Origin: Gonocerus acuteangulatus
Taxonomy: Eukaryota; Arthropoda; Insecta; Hemiptera; Coreidae
Direction of reading: 5' to 3'
Assembly (NCBI GenBank): GCA_946811695.1
Contig: OX328123.1
Coordinates: forward strand, 36,913,354 to 36,977,353
DNA: 64,000 nt
Shown piece after piece: positions 40,192 through 50,443 of this stretch; within the stretch, counting starts at the first letter, position 1, and the number at the start of each line of letters is the position of its first letter. Position numbers and translations under genes: made by a program. The notes below the pieces were generated by a model. The model did no database searches, was not told the origin of the DNA, and saw nothing but the letters and a program-made list of their open reading frames with translations.

Positions 40192-41060
40192 TCAATTCAG
40201 AGGATTGTCAGCAAAATATTTTGCAAATGTATTGCGAATATTCCTTGCGTCCCTTGTTGATGGATTGTTTCCTCTATTTCTTTGTAGCTGACAACTTGGT
40301 ATTGGTACGAGATCCAAGGTGTTGATAGAGTGATGGCCCTCCTTATCAATAATAGTGTTGTGCAAAATACAAATTGCCTTTATCACATTGTCTGCTGTGG
40401 ATTCAGAGGTTTCAATGGCCCGAGATAGGATTCGCCATTTGGCAAAAATTATTCCAAATGCGCACTCAACACATTTACGGGCCCGAGATAATCGCTTGTT
40501 AAAATTGTCTTCCGTTGGTGTCAGTGAATGCCCTGAATATGGCCTTAAAAGATATCTTTTTAAAGGATAGGCCTCATCAGCAATAATTACATGTGGAAGA
40601 ATGTACTGAGTGTTAGGAAGTACTTTGCTGGAGGGGACTCCCAATGTATTTTCTTCCAATAGAGTTGATAAAGGGGAGGCACTAAAAGTCCCCCCATCAC
40701 TCTGCTTTCCATTTGCTCCTACATCAATAGATGTAAAGTGGTAATGTCCATCTACTAGCCCTTGTAAAACTATTGAATAATATGATTTATAGTTGTAAAA
40801 CATGGAGCCTGAGCCCCTTGGACACTTTATTCTGACATGTTTGCCATCCAAAGCACCTATACAATTGGGAAAACCCCCACAGTCTTGCGAACTCCTCAGC
40901 AATATGTAGGAAGTCAGATGTTGTGGGAGCTTTCATGTGTATAGGCTGAAGTACTGTCCACAGAATCTTGCACACCTGTGACACGATGTTGCTAATGGTA
41001 GAGGTACCCATTCTGAAGGAAAAAGCTAACGCTCTGTAGCTACTTCCTGTGGCGAGATAC
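40192..41060 (-). pseudogene. PIF/Harbinger DDE nuclease, main exon (frameshifted)
   Basis: The catalytic part of the transposase, which cuts and joins the element. Reading on -: YLATGSSYRALAFSFRMGTS, then a helix, then after a frameshift CIGALDGKHVRIKCP with the first catalytic Asp. It goes on to DVGANGKQSDGGTF, the second Asp in IIADEAYPLKRYLL, and the Glu/Arg region RLSRARKCVECAFG with ILHNTI. The order matches DDE_Tnp_4 nucleases. A +1 slip occurs near 40866-40875 (gggttttccc on the - strand). The 3' splice site facing exon 1 reads ttttctg where ...ag is required. Both defects suggest this copy is inactive, although a homopolymer error could explain the first. Confidence 0.88.
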
Positions 41061-41202
41061 CAGAAAAAAAAATATTTTGATTAATAAATTGAAAGCTTCT
41101 ATCACTTTTGTTTGTCGATCCATTGCATCAAATCCTTAAAATATATTTTCTAATTTAATTTAATATTATTTTTATTTTATTTATTTATGTTTACTTTTTC
41201 AG

Positions 41203-41879
41203 AATCAGAAGCAAGAAATTTGTGGAAAAATCTAAGGCAAGAATATGGTAAGCAACTCAAGAAGCTCCAAGGACGATCTGGAGACGCTGCACCTAATGAA
41301 ATTGGATGTTCTTGGCCTTTCTTTGAAAAGCTCCATTTTATCAAGGATCAGTTCACTCCCAGACCGTCCACTGGGAATCTGACCCTGTCAGAAAACAACA
41401 TAAATTTGGATGAAATTGAAGATAATAATCCAAAACTTTATGAATATAATGAACAGGATAGTCAAATTGATGAGAATACAAGTGGAAACTACCATTCCTA
41501 CAGTGACACTCCATCTTCTTCAAACAGAAATTCTGAGATTGGGGAGTCAGTTTCCAGAACAGGATACAAGAAACGCCTCACTACTCAAGCTGCAATAGGG
41601 AACCAGCTAATTGAATTAGAAAGGGAAAGGCTTGACCTGGTGAAGAGAAAAAGAGCCACAGATGTAAATGACGAAGATGTGGCTTTTTTCAATTCTCTCC
41701 TACCGATAGTCAAAACATTGTCACCCCCAGAGAAATTACTTTTTCGAATAAAAGTCCAACAAGATCTTTATGACTTCGCCTTCAATCGGCAAACCAAGCT
41801 AGATACAAATCAGCCTCAACAACCTGAAGATTGTGAACAGGATGTCAACAATTTAAATCAATTGATTTTAATCAGTTGA
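41203..41879 (+). CDS. Harbinger accessory protein, exon 2 (MADF end and BESS)
   Basis: The acceptor is tttttcag at 41195-41202. The joined reading is GVEESEARNLWKNLRQEYG, which restores a full MADF domain with KLQGRSGD and the aromatic WPFFEKLHF. An acidic/serine-rich linker and a basic helix (IELERERLDLVKRKR) follow. The carboxy end DEDVAFFNSLLPIVKTL matches the BESS motif, a protein-interaction module often paired with MADF. With exon 1 the protein is about 268 residues, with no internal stop. The intron between the exons (36314-41202) has been enlarged by insertions. The stop is TGA at 41877-41879. Confidence 0.85.
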
Positions 41880-42557
41880 TTTTTTTAAAAAAAATAATTG
41901 ATTTAAATCAATTGATTTCATTATAATAAACATTGATTTTATTAATAAAATTATTTGCATGATTTTTTTAACGTTAGAAATGTTCCTAAAATTTAAATTA
42001 GACTAGTTCTACACTTCTTTTTCAGTCATTTCAACAGTTTTTATTTATTTTTGTCCCCAGTGAGTAGTACACATCTTCAGGAGTGCTAAAGTAGTATGTT
42101 AATTATTAAATACTGCAGGAATACCCTTTAAACAACATTATATAAATTACCATTAACCAATATATTATATCATCTTCAAACAATTGATAAATTTTAATTC
42201 CTTAATTTTAAACTAACCATGTCCTGTCAATAAATAATGTTACATTTAAACGTCATAAATTCAATAAAAATGATTCCTAAAAGGAACCAAGTAATTCGAT
42301 AGAAATTAAAACATTCATTATCTCACAGCCATATTAGAAGACCTTATCAACATATTTAGGCCTATTATATTTTTGTATAACTAAATTTACATTAAAATAT
42401 TAGGATATTTTTGCAAAGACCCCATCCTTAGGCCTATTATATTTTTGTATAACTAAATTTACATTAAAATATTAGGATCTTTTTGCAAAGACCACATCCA
42501 ATTACTTTCGAAGTAGAAGTAGTGATTTATAACAGTTACTCGTACTCGCTGATAAGC
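41880..42557. repeat. AT-rich stretch, Penelope-like tail repeated
   Basis: 41850-41930 is low complexity with repeats of ttgatttaaatcaattgatt just around the accessory-protein stop. 42229-42390 repeats 38041-38210. 42380-42410 and 42424-42475 hold a direct repeat (cctattatatttttgtataa). No gene. Confidence 0.55.
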
Positions 42558-43275
42558 TTATTGATTAGTATTAAAATATTTAATATAAAATACACTGAGG
42601 TATGTAACCAAGATATTTAAACTATGATAGGAATCTATTACAATGTCATCAGAAATTAATTGTATTAAGTATGTCAACATAATGTAATCTATTCCTTTAA
42701 CATCTGTTTTGAAATTAATGGTTCTATTGATATTTTTTGTTATATAAATGGATTCAGTTAATTTTCTATATTTATTTTCATTTACAGTTTTTAAAATTTT
42801 TACATTATCATAATCAAAACTATGCTGTTTGGAGAAGGCATGATTTGCCAATGCTGCAATATTGATATTTTTAATGTTATTACAATTAGAAATGTGTTGT
42901 TTTAGCCTATTTTTTTAAATTTTGGGAAGTTTCACCCATTGCAGGACATTGCTTACAATTAATTTGATAGATTAAATTTTATTATTTATTCTATCTATTT
43001 TATCCTTCATATTACTTAATGCTTTTGTTATTTTATTATTATAAAGACCTATCGTTAAATTTGTATGGTCATACTTCTTTAAGCCTTTCTTTATTTTTTT
43101 CTGTTAATCTAGGAATATATTTTAATTTATGAGCTATTTTATTTCTAATTTCAGTATTCTGTTCTCTACTAGTAATTTCTACATTATCTTCATTAACTTT
43201 ATTTAATTGTTTAAAATAATCAGTTATTAAATTTGTTTTATTACCCTTGGATTTTACCTTAATTATGCATGTTTT
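42558..43275 (-). pseudogene. Second Penelope-like remnant, opposite orientation
   Basis: On - it reads YQINCKQCP, GETSQNLKK and, after a break, ALANHAFSKQHSFDYDNVKI followed by LKTVNENKYRKLTESIYI. This is the GIY-YIG domain and the usual carboxy extension of Penelope elements. Its upstream part (43060-43275) is homologous to 39690-39900 in the reverse direction. The two copies therefore lie convergently (+, then -) within the Harbinger. Frameshifts are present. Confidence 0.65.
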
Positions 43276-44002
43276 TGTTTGGTATTATATGACCTAAAAT
43301 AAATTAATTGAAGTCCTCAAAATGTGACTAACCCACAATTTTAACGAATTTGAGTTATTCACTTCTCCTGATAGAGAATTTTAATTTTTATTATTGATAG
43401 AAATGCCCCAGCCTTTACACCTCATTGATTAGTACTGACATCTGTTAGTTTGTTTTGGAACTTCCTGAAAAGCTAAATCATGTGAGAGGCAGACTTGACC
43501 AACCCACACTAGGTATGGCTCTGTTAATGGTAAGCAACAACATGAGTGATATAGTTGAAGCTTCTGATGACTCTGTGGCAGATCCTGTCTATGATCCACC
43601 AAGGAATGTTCATGAACTACACTTGTGGTCCTGTCTATGAACCACCAATAAATGTTCATGAACTACGCTTGTGGAAGACAAAAACGCAATATTAAGATTG
43701 CACTGTTCCTCTCCCACATACTACAGAAATCACCTAATCTGGAAATCATTGTTTTGTTAAATTATTGATACGTAATTATTGAAATCTAATGAAAAATAAT
43801 TTTTCATTATATATAAATCTCCCAATATGTGACCACTATTCTTCAAGTATATTATTTTTTATTTATGTGAGAGCCAAACGTGACTATACTTTTTGTTTTT
43901 AATTTTCATGTCTAACCAAAAACTTTTGATTATTATAGTATCAGGTGCCAATGACCAAAGCAGTCGAGGCACCCAAATAATAATAATAACAAAAAAATTA
44001 TG
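43276..44002. other. Harbinger intron remainder with a 46-bp tandem repeat
   Basis: A unit containing cctgtctatga, ccaccaa and aatgttcatgaactac occurs twice in tandem, at about 43584 and 43629. A 61-codon + frame covers it but I do not recognise the protein. 43940-43985 looks like a SINE tail (caggtgccaatgacc, then an AAT-rich end). Confidence 0.4.
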
Positions 44003-44144
44003 GTATCTTGGGAGATGGTGGGTTCGATCCCCACCAGCGACAGGAATCTTCTCATCTCAGGGCTCGCTGAGAAAATTCCTGGTTGCACCCTGGACGTCGG
44101 CGCTAATGGCCAAAATTTGTCAATGCGCCGTAAAAAAAAAAATA
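44003..44144 (+). mobile_element. tRNA-derived SINE, 5' truncated
   Basis: It begins within the tRNA-like head (gggagatggtgggttcgatc) and retains the B box (ggttcgatccc). The body ctcagggctcgctgag and cggcgctaatggcc follow, then an A tail. It has lost its A box. Confidence 0.8.
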
Positions 44145-44295
44145 TGGTATATTCAGAAGAATTTTGTGTATCTAATGAATAAAGACCAATTAAATTTCTT
44201 TTTCCCAAAGTCTTCTAAACTTTAACCTTAATTTTCTCAGTTCGTTCTAACTGTGGGTTAATAAATAAGTAAATGTCACCCTTGGCAGGAGCCCA

Positions 44296-44560
44296 CATGG
44301 GCCTATATAGGAAATAATGTCGCGAGGGGCTGGGAAAATTTCGGGGGGGGGGGGGCAGAGATCATTTCCGGGTATGGAATATGAAAAATTTAGAGCTTGG
44401 GAATAGTTTTAGCCAACTAAAACGCTATTACATCTAAAATAAACTATTTTTTATTAACTAAGTGATCTTATTTAATTTCTTTTTGAGGGTTTTATGACAC
44501 ATTTTTAGCATCAAATGAGAATTTCGGGAGGGGCTGCAGCCCCCCTTATATACGCCCATG
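44296..44560 (+). repeat. MITE with CATGGGCSTATATA termini
   Basis: The ends catgggcctatatag and atatacgcccatg are inverted. The interior shares a G run, catttccgggtatggaat and ggctgcagcccc with the members at 1474 and 7557. Here it sits inside the nuclease intron of the Harbinger element. Confidence 0.75.
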
Positions 44561-44708
44561 CGAGCCTATCAATTAAGCTTCAATTTTCGAACTATTTTAC
44601 ATGGTCTGGTCTCTGGGTCCGGACTTTCATTTGTTTTTTACGTGGCTGTGTAATTTAAAATAAATAAACAATAAATAATTGAAATAAGATTTGTAGGTTA
44701 ATTCTTAC

Positions 44709-45019
44709 CTTATGGTAACAACCAGTCGTTCCTCAGCAAGAATTGGATTGCTGTGCAGGTTGTTGTACTTTTGGATGTCCAGTAGGGGCTCAACTTTGTC
44801 GAGTATGTAACGAAACGTATCAGTTGACATTCTCATGTAGGAATGAAACCTGTCTTCGTCTGTCTTCAATTCAGGGAAAAGATGGTGATACTCTCCAAGT
44901 TGCTGTCTCGAAACGTTTATAGGGTGAACACTGTATTGACGATTTGACAGAGAACTAAACTCCCACCACTTTCTTAAAGCCGAAACATCACTGTCACTTT
45001 CGTTGTCGCTCGATAACAT
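44709..45019 (-). CDS. PIF/Harbinger nuclease, exon 1
   Basis: ATG at 45019 starts MLSSDNESDSDV, an acidic start. The conserved amino-terminal region of Harbinger nucleases follows (LFPELKTDEDRFHSYMRMS, DTFRYILDKVEPLL). The exon ends ATAAG at a perfect donor (gtaaga). The split Arg codon would complete with G at 41060, giving VVTIR then YLATGSS as expected. It is intact by itself, but the acceptor of the next exon is altered. Confidence 0.85.
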
Positions 45020-45263
45020 TCTGGCTTATTAACTGCTCGTGCACAACTGAAGAAACTAGATAGCCTTTAAAAAGGAGAGGGGAGAACAGCGACGGTGAAT
45101 CAGCATGAACACCCTCCATCGATGTAGAATACATCGGGGCAGCGCTCATCGGAGTAGCTATCGTAGCATCTCAGAATGAATCCTCACCATGAACGTACCC
45201 TTACACGGAAACTTCTACATTTAATAAGCATTAAAGTGGAGCAAATAAAGTGGAGGTCCATGC

Positions 45264-45616
45264 AAATAAAAAAAAATCAGTCCCGTAACAGGCCACGAGG
45301 GCCCTGAGGGGCAGATACTATAGAGGTATCTGATTCATGACCATACGGCACACTAGGGAGATAGTGTGGTCAGTACTATGCTCCGGCCGCCTGATTTTCC
45401 CCTTGGCTGCTTTGACTGCTAGAGTCATTAGCACCATCCAAGGTACCCATTATTAAATTAACTAAAGGCTGGGTTGGCCTAGGGACGGTCAGGGAGGCCG
45501 AATTCTACCGGTGAACGAAGACACTAGAAGAAAAAATCTTTAGTGCTTGCTCGGGATTTGAACTCAGGCCTCCAGCTTATTAGTCCAGTGCTCTAGCACT
45601 GACTAACCTGCCCCCC
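45264..45616 (-). mobile_element. Second SINE type, reverse, with target duplication
   Basis: On - it starts gcaggttagtcagtgctag, with the B-box region gagttcaaatccc (45553-45565 reversed). A ~250-base body and a short A tail follow (T/A run near 45270). The flanks ccatgcaaataaa are repeated on both sides, a 13-bp target duplication. It is longer (~345 bp) than the other SINE family and shares with it only a caccatcc / cattagcacc patch. It sits in the outer foldback transposon. Confidence 0.8.
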
Positions 45617-45884
45617 CATGCAAATAAAGTGGAGGTTTATTCGGGGAAAAATTGAAAGATTGGCTCCCTTTTGTCAAAAAAATGTGGAATGTAGATTTGT
45701 TACTTTCAAATACCTTGTGTGAAAAATTATTCATTTTTTAATGTCCAAATTGTTTTAATGTTCCCATTGTCCAGTCCAGAAGCAATAAAAAGTAACAAGT
45801 AAAAAGTAAGAAATGATTGGAAAAGTTTTCCATTTGGGAGATCTGTTAAATTTTTTATTTAACAAATTTTCATTGATTTATCTT

Positions 45885-46424
45885 TTACATAATGTTGTTG
45901 GCACTAAAATATTTGCTAATATATTTGAAAATTTGAAATTGCACCTTTATCAACTTGGGCAGTGGATCCATCCACTGTCTAGCAGCACTGCTGCTATGTG
46001 CAGGACAGCAATCCATCTGGTACCATGAATCTATGTGGAAGCGGAACGTCTGCCAATGCAATAGGTCGGTCGTATTTAAATCGCGTGGAGGTTTAAAAAT
46101 ATGTTGAATCAAACCTGTCAGGAATCAGGATTGGCTGAAGAAGATATTCGTCTTGATTTCTGCACCCCATGTTAACTTGGAGCTGATACTGATTGTGTGA
46201 TCTCCACAGGGCATAAGGATTAACATGAAACCAAGTATGCGAATTGGGACTGTTAAATATTCCATTCCGCATGAATGTGGCTTTGTCTGTCCACAAAATG
46301 TTGCTGCCGAACTGAGGATTAACATTTTCCCTCCCGCAATGTTTTGCACAATTTTTAGTTTTATTTCAAATTTTATTTGAAAACATTTCAAATTATTTGC
46401 AAATTCTGGATTACAATTATTCAA
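45885..46424 (-). pseudogene. DDE transposase remnant of the foldback element
   Basis: On - the pieces read MWTDKATFMRNGIFNSPNSH, then VNPYALWRS, DEYLLQPILIPDRFDSTYF and, in another frame, WYQMDCCPAHSSSAARQWM. This matches the order of IS630/Tc1-mariner-like transposases (W-x-D-E-A-x-F ... Q-x-D-G-x-P-A-H). The key acidic residue after the first Asp is Lys here, and the second block has Cys for Gly. Frameshifts and missing ends show it is dead. It sits between the inverted arms of the outer element, as expected for its own transposase. Confidence 0.65.
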
Positions 46425-47161
46425 CTACCCTGCAATCTTTTGAATTCTCCGTTCAAAATTTCTAGTCAAAACTGGATGCCTAATATATCATGTAAAACAT
46501 AAATCTATGAAAAATTGAAAAACATGAAATGTAACAGATCTCTCAAATGAAAAACTTTTCCAATCGTTTCATTCAGTTATATTTATTGCTTTCGAAATAG
46601 ACAATGGATACTCACAGTTTGGCCATTAAAAAATGAATAATTTTTAATTTCTTCACACAAAGTGTTTGAAAGTAACAAAACTACATTCCACATTTTTTTG
46701 ACAAAAGGGAGCCAATCGATCAATTTATTCCCTAATAAACCTTCACTTCATTTTCATAGATTTAATGCTTAGTAAATTTAGCCTGTAAGTATTGAATATG
46801 TAGTCCTTTAGAGGGCTGAGGAAAAAAATCGCGAAATACTCTGATTCATTGATAGAAACAGACGTGCGTTAATGGACGTCCAGAAAGTATCTTTTAATAA
46901 TAGTTTTAGTGAATTAAATTACTGTATTTTTAAAAAAAAATTCCTCTATTTTATGATGGCATAATTAGAATTTAATTATTTTGAATAGTTTTTGAGAAAA
47001 TCTTTCTTATTCATTAAAAATCATGACTACGGTAAAAAAACAGAAAATTGGGCGTAGCTCCTTTTCCTTTCGGAATCGGACTATACTTGAAATGAACTTT
47101 TTTGTAGGAAATTATGTCTACAATCACCTCCTAGAGTTTGGCTACTTAGACCTGAATCACC

Positions 47162-47274
<113 letters not shown>

Positions 47275-47697
47275 CCACAGTCTATAATCTGATCTTTAAT
47301 GATTACCCTTTGTCATCTGTCATACATTCCACTTAAATCATATGGAGCATATGCTTAATCAAAATTATTACCGTAAAAGTGGGTTACTTTGGCCCTAGGG
47401 TGTAACTTTGTCCCAAAACAAAAAAGTTTTTGCTTCATGTGTACCAGCAGCTGATATTGTCAGATTCACGTACTAACTCAGGATTCCACTAGGCCTGAGT
47501 ACCTGCTAGAAGGTCCAAGAGTTTAATAGTTCTAGTGATTTCCGCTAGGTCCTAGCTAGTAGACGTTCTTCACAGCCTATTGTAAAATACATGATTCCAA
47601 AAGAGAACAGCTGTGATTGTGTTGCCGAAAGGCTGGGTTTACTTAGTGCTCTCGTTTATATTGCTATTATTGATATTTATTGGAGTCAAAAAGTGTA

Positions 47698-48129
47698 ATG
47701 ACGGGTGTGAAAAGACTGGCCGAGACCCGTCCTCAGATTAGAAAGCTAGATATTTCCTCGGCTGCGAAAATTCTTAGCAAAAGTGTGGAAAATAGTAAAG
47801 GCGATTCAAACCTAACCTCAACAGAAGAACCGGCCAAAACAGGTGATATGAATTTTCTATCTCACATATTCCCTGAGGTGACTGTTATAGAGCCAGGTAG
47901 TAGTAACCTCAACTCTAACCTTCCTCACGTAACCAATGACAACGAGTCACTTCCAATCAACACAGACAGTCTCGATGCAATGGACGCCCAATCATTCGAA
48001 GAACCTAAACCCAAGAGAAATAGATATGCCCGAATAATAACTCCTGTGGCAGTTATGACTCCGACTACTAATAGATTTTCCCCATTATCTGAAATACAGA
48101 CTGAAGATGATACTACTCCTATTTCTATA
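47698..48129 (+). pseudogene. Jockey ORF1, amino-terminal piece
   Basis: The first ATG at 47698 gives MTGVKRLAETRPQIRKLDIS. A low-complexity Ser/Asn/Glu-rich region and a basic patch KPKRNRYARI follow. The mariner is inserted after ISI at TA (48128-48129). The reading cannot be joined directly to the next piece because of additional indels just after the insertion. It functions as the RNA-binding gag-like protein in intact relatives. Confidence 0.7.
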
Positions 48130-49402
48130 GGGTTGGCAAATAAGTCCTTTCGGTTTTTGTATTCATGTTTTGTTTACAATATGTCACATTTATCTGATGC
48201 AATTAATCCCAACAGAGGATTGTTTATCCTATTTGTAATATGTAAACAGTTATGTCTGTCGACACTTCTTAAGATTAGGTCAGTATTGCGTTTGTGATCC
48301 AGCTGAGCATTTTATTGCATTATAGGCATATATTGCTGTATTATTTCAAAAAAGGAAAGCGAGCTGCAGAGGCTCATAAAAAAATATGCGGGGTCTATGG
48401 GGATAAAGCCATAACAGAGCGCACGTGCCAAAATTGGTTTGCCAAGTTTAGGGCAGGGAATTTTGACATAAACGACGCACCACGACCTGGTCGTCCACAA
48501 GAAATTGAAAGCATTGATGTTAAGGCTATAGTCGATCAAAATCCTTCCCAATCAGTGCGAGACATTGCTGAGGCCCTAGATATATCACATGCAAGCGTAG
48601 AAAATCATTTGCGGAAGCTCGGCTACGTTTCTAGGCTGGATGTTTGGGTCCCCCACTCTCTGACCGAAGCCAACTTGGCAAAACGCATTTCCATTTGCGA
48701 TTCCCTGCGAAAACGTCAAGAAAACGATCCATTTCTTAAAAGACTTGTGACAGGGGATGAAAAGTGGATTGTCTACGATAATGTGGTGCGAAAAAAATCT
48801 TGGAGACCTAGCAACGAACCACCTGGAACCACATCTAAAGCGGGATTGCACCCAAAGAAGATAATGCTTTCTGTATGGTGGGATTTCAAGGGTGTGATTT
48901 TTTATGACCTGCTGCCACAAGGTAAATCAATCGATTCCACTCTATACTGCTCACAATTAACAAAATTGAATGAATCAATTCGACGAAAACGCCCAGAACT
49001 GGCAAATCGAAAGGGTGTCGTCTTCCATCATGATAATGCCAGGCCCCACACTTCGTTAGTCACCCGCAACAAATTGTTAGCCCCTGGATGGGATCTTTTG
49101 CCCCACCCTCCCTATTCACCGGACCTTGCTCCTAGTGACTACCACTTATTCCGGTCTCTACAAAATTCCTTAGGTGGAAAACGGTTTGAAAACGAACAGG
49201 GTGTCAGGGAGCACCTTGATCATTTTTTCGCTAATAAACCACAGACATTCTATGAGCATGGGATTATTCAGCTGATGGAGAGATGGGGTAAAGTAATAGA
49301 AAATAATGGACATTACATTGTAGATTAAAATAAAAATTATGTTCAAAATATACAATAGTTTTCTTTCAACTTAAAAAACCGAAAGGACTTATTTGCCAAC
49401 CC
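48130..49402 (+). mobile_element. Mariner transposon, complete with TIRs
   Basis: The TIRs are 29 bp, starting gggttggcaaataagtcc and exact at the other end, with a TA target duplication (48128-48129 and 49403-49404). At 1273 bp it has the size of a full mariner with a single transposase gene. It lies inside Jockey ORF1. Confidence 0.96.
48294..49328 (+). CDS. Mariner transposase (DD34D), open but without ATG
   Basis: This enzyme cuts and inserts the element as a dimer. The 344-codon frame is uninterrupted. The HTH region (KAITERTCQNWFAKFRAG, then SVENHLRKLG) and the mariner signature WVPHSL are present. The catalytic triad is D155 (VTGDEKW), D247 (HHDNARPH) and D282 (YSPDLAPSDYHLF). The spacing between the last two is exactly 34 residues. 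Motifs such as VTGDEKWIVYDN and HPKKIMLSVWWDFKG resemble the cecropia/Hsmar1-like branch. The frame begins at GTG (48294); no in-frame ATG occurs before the catalytic domain and a stop lies upstream. A likely ATG-to-GTG change may therefore have silenced this copy. Confidence 0.93.
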   Translation: MIQLSILLHYRHILLYYFKKGKRAAEAHKKICGVYGDKAITERTCQNWFAKFRAGNFDINDAPRPGRPQEIESIDVKAIVDQNPSQSVRDIAEALDISHASVENHLRKLGYVSRLDVWVPHSLTEANLAKRISICDSLRKRQENDPFLKRLVTGDEKWIVYDNVVRKKSWRPSNEPPGTTSKAGLHPKKIMLSVWWDFKGVIFYDLLPQGKSIDSTLYCSQLTKLNESIRRKRPELANRKGVVFHHDNARPHTSLVTRNKLLAPGWDLLPHPPYSPDLAPSDYHLFRSLQNSLGGKRFENEQGVREHLDHFFANKPQTFYEHGIIQLMERWGKVIENNGHYIVD

Positions 49403-50443
49403 TATACTTCTCCCCCGATTCAAAGACTGAGGCCAAACAGACAGATAAACCGAACAGCTGACATCCCTGAGAGTCCCCATTCTCCTAAAATTCCGCCTAT
49501 TTTTGTAGTTGTGTCTGACAATCACGAAAACTCATTCATTGACAGTAAACAGCTAGTTGCAGATCTTGAACGAGTTGCAAAGTCCGCATTTGATTGCAAA
49601 ATGCTATTTAAGAAAATAAAAATATCTTTGTCCAGCATTGAGGACTTTAGGAGCGTAACCAAGTTTTTTGACGACACTCCTGATATTAAATATTTTTTAA
49701 TTTCTAACCCGGACAGAACCATCTCTGCTGTAGTACGAGGCTTGCCCTTCAACGTCTTCGAGGATGATGTCCTAGATGACTTGAAGAGGCGAGGCTACCC
49801 AGTACAGAGAGCCACGAGGCTCTATAATAAAGATAGATTTCCCACACCTTTAGTTGCCATTGAGCTAGATAATAATGAGAAAGGCAAATCTGTTATAGAA
49901 TTAAATAGGCCGTGTAATATGGTGGTTACCGTGGAAACCCGACGCCGATCCGGGCGTCCCGTACAATGCGGAAACTGTTTACGAATTGGCCATACTAAAA
50001 AGCACTGCCGGCTGGATCCCAAGTGTGCGAAATGTGCAGGAGACCATCCTCTTTCCCTTTGCACTGACCGGTCCACTGCTGCGAAATGTGCTAACTGTAG
50101 TGGCAACCACAGTGCAAGATACAGAGGATGTCAAGTTTACATGAATCATGAAAAATCTCGCACATGACAGACTGCCACATTACTTACTCAATCACAAGAG
50201 AACACCATACTTCCTAACACGCAGAATACGACACTATCCACTACACACGACAAAAAACACTCAACAACCTAACGTCTGGACAGAAAGAGAAAATCTAAGA
50301 ACATCACAGACAAAACAACTGACCAAACATTCGACATTTCTAAATTCCTGACGACTCTCATAAAGCCGTTCTTACCGCAAATTAAAACATTTTTCACCAA
50401 ATTATTGTCTTCAATTTTTACATCTGAAAATGGACTGTTCTAA
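49403..50443 (+). pseudogene. Jockey ORF1, carboxy piece with PRE_C2HC and zinc knuckles
   Basis: After the mariner the frame continues through VVVSDNHENSFIDSKQLV. The PRE_C2HC-type region follows (TISAVVRGLPFNVFEDDVLD, LKRRGYPV, PTPLVAIELD). Three zinc knuckles come next: CGNCLRIGHTKKHC, CAKCAGDHPLSLC and CANCSGNHSARYRGC. This is the gag-like RNA-binding protein of Jockey-clade LINEs. Two in-frame stops follow (TGA at about 50165 and a TAA near 50270), after which the frame runs to TTC TAA at 50441-50443. It overlaps the ORF2 start by 14 bases, a classic arrangement. Confidence 0.85.

Larger units (their letters stand above)
35865..45200. mobile_element. PIF/Harbinger transposon, 9.3 kb
   Basis: The ends gggtacgttcatggtgagg and (reverse) the same 19 bases begin TIRs of about 70 bp (35865-35935 and 45130-45200) with only a few mismatches; both reach catcggrgcagcgc on one strand. 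The target duplication TTA is at 35862-35864 and 45201-45203, the standard PIF/Harbinger site. It carries the two genes expected of the superfamily, a MADF-type DNA-binding accessory protein (+) and a DDE nuclease (-). Its introns have taken a family B element (36451-37921) and Penelope-like fragments. Confidence 0.93.

Noticed and set aside
43455..43640. 61-codon frame with EASDDSVADPVYDPP, considered as a piggyBac amino end
   Set aside because: Acidic low-complexity similarity only; no transposase core, TTAA or TIRs are visible.
47680..47697. Upstream start for Jockey ORF1 at TTG (MESKSV...)
   Set aside because: This is not an ATG; the first ATG in frame is 47698.
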